Assembly (NCBI GenBank): GCA_001972305.1
Contig: BDDD01001505.1
Location: 190,052-254,051, forward strand
Direction of reading: 5' to 3'
Length of the DNA stretch: 64,000 nucleotides
Source: Cephalotus follicularis
Lineage: Eukaryota; Streptophyta; Magnoliopsida; Oxalidales; Cephalotaceae
The position numbers and the translations under genes were made by a program. The notes beneath the pieces were generated by a model. It was not told where the DNA came from and searched no databases. It was given only the letters and a program-made list of their open reading frames with translations. Shown here one piece after another: positions 46,717 to 56,439 of this stretch; within the stretch, counting starts at the first letter, position 1; each line of letters starts with the position of its first letter.

Positions 46717-46813
46717 TGGGGGTGTTGCCCCCGAGCCCCTGCCCGCTATCTGGGCAGCGGGACCCCCCATCCGCTCATTGGGGAGCGGAACCCCCGAACC
46801 CCCCGAGCGCAGG
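46717..46813 (-). other. G-rich foldback cluster in S1
   Basis: On the minus (LTR-sense) strand this is rich in runs of five or six G. Inverted pairs are CCCGCT..AGCGGG (46742-46761) and TCCGCT..AGCGGA (46770-46789), plus GGGGGTGTTGCCCCC at 46718-46732. The G runs could support a G-quadruplex. It lies inside the LTR, close to its start in LTR sense. Confidence 0.7.
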
Positions 46814-47456
46814 GTCATATTACGGGTCCCTTGAAATATTTGCCAATTACACAATAACAATCATCTTTCCATAATTAATATCTTTAATGGAAACTTGGGT
46901 CATTACACTTTGAGCCATCACTCCAAGACCTGGGTAGCTATTTTTTGGAGCATCATTGGAGGATCTTAAATCCTGGAGAAGTGTAGAGGGAGCACTCAAA
47001 GTGAAGGAGTTAAAAGCCTTAGGTAATGGTTCCTAAATTACCTTTTTTTCTTCTTCCTTTTTGTGGTTGCTTTTGGGCTCGGGTTTGCGCCTAGGGTTTG
47101 GTGCCATAGCCGACCCTTTCAGGGTTCCTTTTGGGAACCCTAAGGACTTTGTTGGTGATTGGTTTGGTGGCTTTGGATTAGGGTTCTTGGTGTGCAAACC
47201 CTAGTCCATTTAGTATGTAGGCCAAGCTAGGGTTTATGGTACCCTAGCTCAACTCGCCACCAATTCATGCTTGGATTGTTTTGTGGTTCAATTGAATAAC
47301 TTAATTAGTGATCCTTGGACATTATTCGGACTGTTTTGGACATAGTTATTATGGTGACCCTTTGCTTGGAGGCCTTTGAATAAAAATTTTAAAATTGAAC
47401 ACCCTAATGACCTAATGCCCAAAATTGGTCCTATCGACCTTTGTGCCTTGCAAAAG

Positions 47457-47470
47457 TGGTATCAGAGCCA
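47457..47470 (+). promoter_or_regulatory. Primer-binding site of X (tRNA-Met type)
   Basis: TGGTATCAGAGCCA, the standard plant initiator-methionine tRNA complement, lies a few bases after the LTR end. Confidence 0.9.
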
Positions 47471-48407
47471 CTAATTGAACATCAATTGGACCTAATTTTA
47501 ATTATTTGGTGACTTGGTCGGATTTTAAAGTGGCTGACAGAAATGTTTGAGGGCCCTAACCCTAAGTGAAATTGAGATTAAATCAATCGGTTTAGTCTAA
47601 TTAAAATTGGTAGGAACCAATTAAGTGAACTCGTGTAATTGACAATTTAATTGAATTGTGTTATGAACCGACAATAAGTACTTTAAATTTTTTGGATGCA
47701 AGGGGTACTATAACATTCCTTAGCACTATTTTGGATCTCAATCAATGCATTAGGAAGTCAATAAACAGGGTATAAAGTGTTATGAATTTCTGCTGAAAAT
47801 TCTGGTTACGTGCAAATTTTCTGCACTGTTTAGTGTAGATTTTTTGGCAGATTAAATATGCTGATAATTGGAGCAGTTAATGATAGTCTGAGTGCGGAAA
47901 TTTATTGCACAACTTCTGTGAGTTTCGGCTAAGATTCTTGCAGTTTTTTACACTCTTACTTACAGTTTTCAACACAATTCCAGCAAGTTGCCAACGGGAT
48001 TCCTGTAAGCTTTTAAATGAGTTTTAGTGCAATTTTCACGCAGACCAGCAGGAATACTGTATGGATGGGATAAGCACCTACAAGTTAATTTGGACAAAAA
48101 TCAATTACACTTATGCACTCAGTTCACATATAATGCAATTTATTCTAAAGAATAAAAATATTAGTAAGGGGCTAATATTTATTGCATTATTATTTCACTT
48201 AAATAATTAATATGGTGGATCCATAAAATATTTGTAGTGAGGGACTACATAAAGGGTAACTAAATTTTATTTATCTAGTGGGAGTCATATTAATTTTGGT
48301 TGCACTTTAAATCACAAGGCATCGAATATTAAAATATACGTGTTTATTCATTAAAGTATATGATGGATGTATTATTTTGAATTTCTTGTGCATGCTGGTA
48401 GACTTGG
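47471..48407 (+). other. 5' untranslated leader of X, no gene
   Basis: AT-rich sequence follows the primer site with no recognised gag. Long leaders of this kind are usual in the Tork/TAR group. SIRE B interrupts it after CTTGG at 48403-48407. Confidence 0.6.
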
Positions 48408-48539
48408 TGTTGACATTTATATGGTACAATCTTAGTTTTGATGATAACAAAACACCTAACTTGTGTGTTGATGTGAAGGATTGATTAAGTGAAACAAACA
48501 AATAAAGTTGCAAGTGAAAAACAAGCAAAATTTTCATAT

Positions 48540-49020
48540 CAGAACTATTGGTGTCAACGCCTATATCATTGGCGTCAACATGCTGGGTTTAGATGTGTGT
48601 TCTAGGCTTTGCAAGATAATCTTCATCAACAACTTGATTATTCTCGTTGATGTGCTAGGAATTGCCATATTGCGTCAATGCCATACGGAAGACGTCAACG
48701 CCAAAAGGTGGAAAAATGGGACAGTAGCTTAGACGTTAACGTGAAGACATATGGGCGTCAACACCTTTGAGATAAACGTCAACGCCATATTTAGACGTCA
48801 ACGCAGAAGAAAGCTCAAATCTCAAATTGACTTGGATGTTAACGCACAAGGGAAATGGAGTTAACACAAATGACATTCGCGTCAACGCCATACATATGCG
48901 TCAACATGAATAAAGCAAAAATCGAACAGAAGCTTATGGAGTCAATGCAAAGAACAAAAGGAGTTAACGCATAAGGAGATTGACGTCAACGCCTTGCATA
49001 AACATCGATGCCAAAGACAG
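48540..49020. repeat. Palindrome array of SIRE B LTR, GGCGTCAACGCC type
   Basis: More than twelve copies occur, for example GGTGTCAACGCC near 48550, TGGCGTCAACATG near 48570, GCGTCAATGCCATA near 48673, GACGTCAACGCC near 48691, GGGCGTCAACACC near 48752, AACGTCAACGCC near 48775, GACGTCAACGC near 48794, GCGTCAACGCC near 48880, GGAGTTAACGC near 48960 and GACGTCAACGCC near 48982. The core is GTCAAC or GTTAAC. Confidence 0.8.
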
Positions 49021-49472
49021 CCAGACACAAAAATCTGCAAAATTTGAAGGTGCTGAAATGGTGAGAACCTTCCGTAGATAATTCCAACGGATCCTTGACA
49101 AATGCAATGGCTATATGACTGCAAAGAAGCTTATAAATAAAGGCTGAATGAACAGCAAAAGCATCAACCAAATCTGCAAGTGAATTAGCATACAACTTTC
49201 ATATTCTTAAGAGCTTTGTTCTATTTTGCAACCTATATCTTATGATATTGTTTTTTGAGCTTTTTGTTTCAAATCCAACCTTTTTAGAGGGTTCAGAAAA
49301 CATAACACACAATCTAAATATTGTCGTATCACCAAGTCATTAGTACCTAAATTCAAAGTTAGGATTTAGCTTATAAAAATCTGAGTTAGGATTTAGCTCG
49401 CAAAAATCCAAGTTAGGATTGATCTTGTAAAAATCCAGAATCAGTTGGGATTGTGATAGAGGGATTACAATC

Positions 49473-49535
49473 TAGTGGAACCTCAAGTGCTACTTGGGAG
49501 AGTGGACTATGCATCTTTGGCCGAACCACTATAAA
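49473..49535 (+). promoter_or_regulatory. Shared LTR box, copy in SIRE B
   Basis: TAGTGGAACCTCAAG, then ACTTGGGAGAGTGGACTATG, then GGCCGAACCACTATAAA. Similar boxes are known in the LTRs of other Sireviruses. The same box occurs here in U and T. Confidence 0.8.
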
Positions 49536-49736
49536 CTGTTTGCATTCTCTCTTTCCCTTATTCTTTTATTTAATTGTAATTTATTTTTATATTTTGATTA
49601 CTTTTAATTGATCAGATTAATCTGTTTGAGTGTTTTTCTATATTGTTTAATCTGTATCATTAAAATTGAAAAAGAGCATTTTATTTTCCTCATAACCTAT
49701 TCACCCCCCTCTAGGTTGCTATTAGTGGACCTACAT

Positions 49737-49752
49737 TTGGTATTAGAGCGGT
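49737..49752 (+). promoter_or_regulatory. Primer-binding site of SIRE B
   Basis: TTGGTATTAGAGCGGT follows the LTR end directly. It is a one-base variant of the tRNA-Met complement TGGTATCAGAGC at its core. Confidence 0.8.
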
Positions 49753-49786
49753 TGTATCACTAATCTTAATTGAGATAGTTTGATCC

Positions 49787-51118
49787 ATGGAAACCTTTTT
49801 CAATGACATTGATAGTCAGTCTATTAACAAACCCCCTAGTTTTGATGAAAACCCTTATAGCTATTGGAAAACTAGGATGACGATTTTTATTCAATTTTTG
49901 GATTATCAACTATGGAACATAATTACCAATGGTGCTGAAATTCCTACAAAAATAGTTGATGGTCAAAGAGTTCTTAAGCTGAACAATGAATATAATGATC
50001 ATGATTATAAATTGCTTCAATTAAATGCTAAATCTAAGCATTTAATTTTTTGTGCATTAAGTCCTAGCGAATTCAACCGAGTCTCATCTCTTGATTCCGC
50101 AAAAGAGATGTGGGATAGACTCATGGTTACCTATGAAGGTACAAACCAGGTAAAGGACACAAAAATAAATAGATTAGTGCATGATTATGAACTGTTTACA
50201 ATGCTTGAAAATGAAAATATTTCTAGTATGTATGCACATTTCAATAATATTATTAACGCTTTAAAAGGCCTCGGAAAGGTCTACACTAATCATGAACTTG
50301 TGAGTAAGATTCTCAGGTGCCTTCCAAAGTCTTGGGAACCCAAAGTAGCAGCCATTGAAGAACCAAAAGATTTATTAACTCTTCAACTAGAAGACTTGCT
50401 GGGATCATTAATGACTCACAAACTTCGAATGAGCGATCAAGCAAGGAATGATCCAAAGAAGAAAACGATAACCTTGAAAGCTTCAAGAGAGGAAGAAAGT
50501 GATGAAGAAGAAATGGCATTGTTTACAAAAAGGATTAGAAAGATTCTCTTGGACAAGAAGAACTCCTCAAAAAGACACTTAAAGAAGTTTCAATCCAAAG
50601 GAGATACTAGCAAAAATGACCAAAATGAAAAAGAAGTCATTTGCTATGAATGTGACAAACCGGGTCACATAAGGCCAGATTGTCCAAAACTAAAGAAAAG
50701 GAAGGACAATGTAAAAAAGAAGGCGATGATCGCGACTTGGAGCGATAGTGATGAATCAAGTTCCGATGAGGAAGAAAACGAAGAAGTTGCCAATATTGAG
50801 TTTATTGCAATGGAAGACAATTGTGAGGTAACTACTTCATCTCTAAGTTATAATGAATTAGAATATGAATATGATGAACTTTCAAATGTCTTAAAAGATC
50901 TAAATAGGGAATATCTCTTGCTAAAGACAATTGCAAAAGATAGAGAAAATGAAAATGAAGAATTGAAGAATTGTATATTAGAAATGAAAAAGGATGAATG
51001 TATGATTGAAAAGAATTCTTCTTTACAAAAAGAGAATTTAGATTTGAATTTAGAAATCGATGCCTTAAAAAGGACTTTTTCAAAAAAATTTAATAGTAAT
51101 GATAAATTGGATAAATGA
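49787..51118 (+). pseudogene. SIRE B gag, open for 443 codons
   Basis: The start codon lies about 35 bp after the primer site. The UBN2-type gag domain spans roughly residues 15-215 (KPPSFDENPYSYWKTRMTIF, YQLWNIITNGAEIPTK, SAKEMWDRLMVTYEGTNQVK, ILRCLPKSWEPKVAAIEEP, LEDLLGSLMTHKL). One CCHC knuckle (CYECDKPGHIRPDC) lies near residue 285, then an acidic stretch (SDSDESSSDEEENEE) and a coiled-coil-like C-terminus. The frame is open here, but the element as a whole is broken, so it is listed with the fossils. Confidence 0.85.
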
Positions 51119-51850
51119 CTAGGAATGCAACGATGTGTTTTTGATAGAGCCGGTTTAGGCTTCGATGAAATGAATAAAGTAAAACTTTTTTGATAAATTA
51201 TTAGAAAGAAAAAAGAAAGTAATGAATTGTAATTATTGTGGAAAGACTGGACATATTTCTTCCACTTGTTGGAATAGAAGATCTAGTACTAAGATTAAAA
51301 GAATCTGGGTTCCGAAAGGAACATTTTCAACTAATGTCAACGGACCAAAAACCTTTTGGGTACCAAAACGTTAAAACTTCTGTTTTGTAAGTGTGCTTGA
51401 AGAAATGGACAATGTTATGCTCCAAGCACATGATTTGTAAGAGTTTATTGTTTTAATTTTAATTATTTGAAATGATTCATTTATGTGTTACCTATTGAGT
51501 GAATTATTCTGTTTGATTGATTGATTGTGTAACGACCCGATCCCGAAACCCGAGCCGTTACAAGAATCTAGGATGACTTTAACCATAACCCATGGCACAA
51601 ACTGGTCATATAAATTTCCTTCTCTCATCTTCTCCTTTATATATATATTTTTTCCAAGCACATCACGAGAGCAGAGGACTGGATGTCCACCTGCACCTCG
51701 GCTACCCACTGCAGCCGACTGGCGCCATACGCCAAGGTCTTGACTATCCTCTTCCTCCACGGCAGAGGACCAGACCTACAACAACTTGGACATAGCATTC
51801 ATTCATTCACACATACATGATAAAGGAAAGAGTAGAATGAGAGAGTCATT

Positions 51851-51915
51851 TTTATAGTGGTTCGGCATAGAAAATGCCTACGTCCACTTCCTCAATCATC
51901 CATGAGGTTCCACTA
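51851..51915 (-). promoter_or_regulatory. Shared LTR box, copy in T
   Basis: On the minus strand: TAGTGGAACCTCATGGATGA, then GAGGAAGTGGACGTAGGCAT, then GCCGAACCACTATAAA. The order and spacing match the copies in U and SIRE B. Confidence 0.75.
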
Positions 51916-52224
51916 GTATGAAGTTCATTACATGCAGGGTTACATAGCTTAGCAAATACTGAGAATGAAAGGATAGCCACGTAGGCCAGACATAGCAGAG
52001 AAGCCACACCAGACTTCATTCATTCAAGGGAGCAATGCCAAACCAGAAGCCACTACTGTACAAAACCCAAGGACCACTCCAAGGATGTATTATAAAAAGG
52101 AGCAGAGGACTTCAACGAGCGGAGAGCCCCAACTCACCGTTTAATTAAATCCTCAACACTGTCTTCCAAAACACCAACACGCACCGTTTCACTTAGACCC
52201 GAGGAGAGCACCCACCTCTGCAAT

Positions 52225-52490
52225 ATGCCAGATGAGGACATCTGCAACATGTCAGACGACGACCTCTGCAACATGTCAGACCACAACGCCAGACCACAAG
52301 TAGTGCAAGGTACCGAGCCACAAGCCAGACCACAACCTATGCAAGGTACCAAACAACAAGCTCTGACCGCAACCTCTGTAAGGTGCTGGACAACAAGCCA
52401 GACCACAACCTTTGCAAGGTACCAGACAACAAGCTCCGCAAGTACCAGGCCACAAGCACTGCAAGGTACCAGACAATAAGCACTGTCTGC
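52225..52490. repeat. Degenerate short repeats around GCAAGGTACCAGACAACAAG
   Basis: Roughly eight loosely similar units occur with CTCTGCAA, GGTACC and CAGACAACAAGC words. They are more diverged than the neighbouring 27-bp array. Confidence 0.6.
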
Positions 52491-52802
52491 CCAGGAGCTC
52501 GGCACTTCAAGGGTACGCACCCCTACAACGTAGTTCGGCAAGTTTGGCATGTCTACCTTCAGGCATCATCCACAGCAGCAAGATGTAGAATGACACAACA
52601 ATTCCACAACCTGCCCGCAGAGAAGCCATGCACACTTGCCCACTACAGAGTACCAGACAATCCACGGAACAACAGCCCATCCACGGATATCAAACCATCC
52701 ACAGATGCCAACCGACCCCCAGCACCAGACCAGGTAGCCCAGGGAGATTCACGCCCGAGAAGGCATCTTCAACAAAACACCAGAGAAGCCACTTCGCTTA
52801 GT

Positions 52803-53797
52803 CAATGCCCAAGGAGACCACCACACAAGCAATGCCCGGGGAGACCACCACACCAGCAATGCCTGAGGAGACCATCACACAAGCAATGCTCGAGAAGACC
52901 ACCACACAGGCAATGCCCGGGGAAACCACCACACCAGCAATGCCCGAGAAGACCATCACACAAGCAATGCCCGGGGAGACCACCACACCAGCAATGCCCG
53001 AGAAGACCATCACACAAGCAATGTCCGGGGAGACCACCACACCAGCAATGCCCGAGAAGACCATCACACAAGCAATGCCCGGGGAGACCACCACACTAGC
53101 AATGCCCGAGAAGACCATCACACAAGCAATGCTCGGGGAGACCACCACACCAGCAATGCCCAAGAAGACCATCACATAAGCAATTCCCGGGGAGACCACC
53201 GGGGAGACCACCACACCAGGAATGCCCGAGAAGACCATCACACAAGCAATGCCCAGGGAGACCAACACACCAGCAATGCCCGAGAAGACCATCACACAAG
53301 TAATGCCCGGGGAGACCACCACACCAGCAATGCCCGAGAAGACCATCACACAAGCAATGCCCGGGGAGACCACCACACAAGCAATGCCCGGGGAGACCAC
53401 CACACCAGCAATGCCCGAGAAGACCACCACACAAGCAATGCCTGAGAAGACCACCACACAAGCAATGCCTAGGGAGACCACCACACCAGTAATGCCCCAG
53501 AAGACCATCACACAAGCAATGCTTGGGGAGACCACCACACCAGCAATGCCCGAGAAGACCATCACACAAGCAATGCCTTGGGAGACCACCACACCAGGAA
53601 TGCCCGAGAAGACCATCACATAAGCAATGCCCGGGGAGACCACCACACCAGCAATGCCCGAGAAGACCATCACACAAGCAATGCTCGGGGAGACCACCAC
53701 ACCAGCAATGCCCAGGGAGACCACCACTCCAGCAATGCCCGAGGAGATCATCACACAAGCAATGCCCGAGGAGACCATCACACAAGCAATGCCCGAG
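52803..53797. repeat. 27-bp minisatellite, about 36 units, with 54-bp higher-order pairing
   Basis: Two alternating 27-bp variants, AATGCCCGAGAAGACCATCA plus CACAAGC and AATGCCCGGGGAGACCACCA plus CACCAGC, make a 54-bp dimer that is repeated most of the way. A few places break the alternation. Because 27 is a multiple of three, five of the six frames stay open for hundreds of codons. Those frames are a by-product, with no start context or protein similarity. Confidence 0.95.
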
Positions 53798-55349
53798 AAG
53801 CGTTACTCCACAAGACATCCGGGGAGCTTTACTCAACACCCGACATCATACTCACACACTTCCATAGCCGGAACCACCTCGGTAAGCACAAATAACAACT
53901 CCGTTGAAGATCTATCAACGTGGTCATGGGCTACAGGACTGTACACATCCCTCATATACGCATATAGATACCCACTTCCAGAGCACCGCATGAACATCGA
54001 TAGAAGGGCTACGCGAGCACTCCTTCCTCAACAATCACACGTTTGGCGCACCTCACTACAAGAGCATCGATCGAGGGGCTGCGCAAGCCCACCCCCGTCA
54101 GCAATCACGAGCTCAACACCACACCATATGAACATTGATTGAGGAGCTACCTCGTCGGCAATCACGTAGCGTTAGTTTCGTCCAAGGGGCCCGCGAATTA
54201 CTGCTCAGCCACTACAGAGGAGGCACTTCAACTGGTAAATGCTCAAGAAGATGCTTGGCATGCACTGCTCACCAAGGGATGCTCGATGCGGACTACTCTG
54301 CAAGGAAAGTTTACCATGCACTGCTCGGCAGGGGATGTACATCAAACTGACTCCTCTGCCAGGACGCACATCGCACTAACTCCCTGGCAAGAGCACACAT
54401 CTTACATGGCCATAACAGCTGTATTCGTCACGTAAGATCTCAGGAACCTCGTCTACCAAGTATCTAAATGCTAAAACACAAACTCACAAAACACCTCAAC
54501 ACAAAATGGTTAAGTTAGTATAACCATAAACGAAACAACAGTAAAACGTCACATACCTGGGTCTCTCAATACCAGCTCCTGCAATGCTTACCAGTTCCTT
54601 GGAACTCCGAATCCCCCCCACTGGATTCTTCATATTCCCAGAACTCGAACAGCCCACCCAGAGTTTCAGATCTACTAGCGGATCCACGTTTCACCATCTC
54701 ATATGTCAAACACACCAGGGATACCAACTCACTGCTCAATGTACTGAGGAACTCCCAATCCACCATACCACACTCGAGTAAGGACATCAAAGACACCTTC
54801 AACCACGCTTGACTACAGAAGAAATGGAGAAGAAGAGAAAATGACTTGTAGAGGAGATGCTCGATCACGCTAGAAGTAAGGATCCAACGAAGAGGAAGCT
54901 TGAACCTCACAGGGAGTACTCACAACTCACCCAGACAGAGTTCACTCGGCATCTTCCCTTTTATTCCTTCTTCTTCTTCATACCTACTTCTCACTGACTT
55001 CTCCCTTCCTTCTTTTTGCCCAAGGCGCCAGATATATCACTTCACACACTCTCCCTGACACACATCCTTTCACATTGGAAATGGTTAGCTTCTCTTGTAA
55101 GCATCACTTATGGCCTTAGTCAAAATAAATGACTCTTCTCAACCCACGCCACTTTGGGCCTTAATATTGCACAAGAGAGGACTCCCAAATGGCTCAAGGA
55201 AAATAATAAAACCCAAACCAGGCCTTAACAAGCAGATGACAAAGAGGATCCTCTGCAAAATCGTACCTGGGTATTACAGATTGTTTATACATACAAGCAT
55301 ATAAAGGTATTTCATTCTTGAAGAAAATGTTTTAAAATTTTTCAAAATC

Positions 55350-55790
55350 AAGCTTTTGATGTCAACGTTCAATATTAGCGTTAACGTTAATATAAACGTT
55401 AACGAAAATTTCAGTTCTTTGTTTTTGTGCGTTAACAAAAATATTCCTCTTTATTGTTTTCGCGTCAACGCTTAAAAAAAGCATTAACGCAAATATCAAT
55501 GTTAACGTATATTCAGCTCGCAGTTATTTTCGCGTTAACGAAAATAATTTCCTCTTGTGTTTTGGCGTCTACACTAAAATATAGCGTTAATGAAAATAGA
55601 GTTTGCTAATATATTGAGCGTCAACGCTATCGATTAGCGTCAACGATATATATTCACGTGAATAATGACGTTAACATCATTATCTTCTATACAAAATTGT
55701 ACACTATGCGCGTCAATGCAAAATATAGACGTTGACGCCTACGCATATGATATATATAGATTTGGGCGATTTCGTCGACTCTTATTGACT
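55350..55790. repeat. Internal palindrome array upstream of SIRE B ORF3
   Basis: Copies include GATGTCAACGTTC near 55358, AGCGTTAACGTTAA near 55377, AAACGTTAACG near 55392, GCGTCAACGCTT near 55462, AGCATTAACGC near 55479, GCGTTAACGAAA near 55532, GAGCGTCAACGCTAT near 55616, AGCGTCAACGAT near 55636 and AGACGTTGACGCC near 55724. The core GTTAAC/GTCAAC is the same as in the LTR of this element. The array ends about 110 bp before the ORF3 start codon. Confidence 0.75.
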
Positions 55791-55899
55791 TTGGCGTCGA
55801 AACCTAATTTCCCTCTTCTGTTTCTCTCTGAAATCTATTTTCATTTCTCAAAATCTTGAGCCAAAATCTCTTTAAAATTACATCCTGCAAACATAAATC

Positions 55900-56439
55900 A
55901 TGCCGAAGACTAAGCACACGTCCCAAGGAGGCAAGACACCAGTTGGATCAAGGTACAAAAACAGTTATGCCTTTCGAAAAGTGCTTTGTGGAAGGACTGT
56001 CGATTTCTCCTTCACTATAGGTGATAAGTTTAAATTAGAACAATGGTTTGAGGCTTTAGGGTGGAGAGATTAATTTACGATTAATGCTCCTTATTATATA
56101 GAGATTGTTAAAGAATTTTATGGTAAGTTGAGCAATATTAGAGATAGTTGTAGTGATACTCTAGAGCTAAAGACTAAAATAAATAGAGTAGTTATTAAAT
56201 TTGATGATAGGGTTTTAGGAAATATCTTGAATGTTCTTACTATTGGGTCCAATTTTTTTAAAACCAAGAAGTGGCCGGAGGACCCTGAACTTGTGCAAGA
56301 GGATTGCCTTAAGGTATTCTACCCTAATGAGAACATATTTGGTGGTATGGCTAAAAAACCCAATATCCTTGGTGCTGAGCATAGGCTGCTTCATCACATC
56401 ACTGCCACTCAGATTCTACCTATTGGATTGGGAATAAAA
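55900..56439 (+). pseudogene. SIRE B ORF3 (envelope-like), start only
   Basis: The ATG at 55900 begins MPKTKHTSQGGKTPVGS, basic like the SIRE A ORF3 N-terminus. Matching positions follow: VDFSFTIGDKFKLEQWFEAL, YIEIVKEFYGKL, RVLGNILNVLTIG and AEHRLLHHITATQILP, which align with the plant-transposon-protein domain of SIRE A ORF3. The region ends where the LTR of Y begins at 56440. It is part of a broken fossil. Its function is unknown. Confidence 0.75.

Larger units (their letters stand above)
41462..46906 (-). mobile_element. Solo LTR S1 (about 2.6 kb without S2) in the LTR of X
   Basis: It is flanked by CTTTG at 41457-41461 and 46907-46911. On the minus strand it starts TGTAATGACCCAAG and ends GGGGGCGTTACA. 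It holds S2 at 41717-44560, a roughly 200-bp internal duplication marked by ACACAGCGGAAAA at 44592 and 44790, a palindrome array (46447-46690) and a G-rich foldback (46717-46813). No coding domain is present. Confidence 0.85.
39567..47452 (+). mobile_element. Copia element X, 5' LTR (2.4 kb without nested insertions)
   Basis: It starts TGTTAGATTAGGGGTGTCCC (the related LTR Y starts TGTTGGTGTTGGGTGTCC on the minus strand) and ends at TTGTGCCTTGCA before primer site 47457-47470. Solo LTR S1 with S2 inside it occupies 41462-46906. The LTR contains GTCATTATAGGTGGAGGT (41383) and, after S1, CTAGGGTTT-type words. Family members in Y carry Tork/TAR-type copia RT, so X is assigned to the same group. 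The rest of X is not seen because SIRE B and later insertions follow. Confidence 0.75.
48408..49735 (+). repeat. SIRE B 5' LTR, 1328 bp
   Basis: It starts TGTTGACATTTATATGGTAC, sharing its first bases with SIRE A, and ends GTGGACCTACA before the primer site. It contains the GGCGTCAACGCC array (48540-49020), a triple AAAATC(C/T)GAGTTAGGATT-type repeat near 49360-49440, and the shared LTR box at 49473-49535. TTATAAATAAAG near 49129 is a plausible TATA box. Confidence 0.85.
51528..55278 (-). mobile_element. Solo LTR T, 3751 bp, inside SIRE B
   Basis: It is flanked by GATTG at 51523-51527 and 55279-55283. On the minus strand it starts TGTAATACCCAGG and ends GGGTCGTTACA. It has no coding domain. 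Contents are the shared LTR box (51851-51915), a degenerate repeat patch (52225-52490), a 27-bp minisatellite (52803-53797), and three degenerate copies of a CATCGATnGAnGGGCT-type block (53990-54170). It is related to fragment V (homology around 53900-54050), but V has no minisatellite at the matching place. Confidence 0.85.
48408..56439 (+). mobile_element. Ty1/copia Sirevirus SIRE B, broken, no 3' LTR in window
   Basis: Parts seen are a 5' LTR (48408-49735), primer site (49737 on), gag (49787-51118) with a further zinc knuckle near 51225, then solo LTR T (51528-55278), a palindrome array (55350-55790) and ORF3 (55900-56439). No integrase, RT or RNase H is recognised between gag and ORF3. 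Element Y cuts it at 56440. It is the same lineage as SIRE A but a different family: the LTRs align only in the first 50 bases or so and the palindromes differ. It is broken, with a few large breaks; its age cannot be read from one LTR. Confidence 0.85.

Noticed and set aside
47457-47470. tRNA gene suggested by the tRNA-Met match
   Set aside because: Only the 3'-end complement is present, next to an LTR end. It is a primer-binding site.
52798-53839. Open frames of 247 and 327 codons on the minus strand and several on the plus strand
   Set aside because: They are read-throughs of the 27-bp minisatellite, whose unit is a multiple of three. Several frames are open at once and none has a domain.
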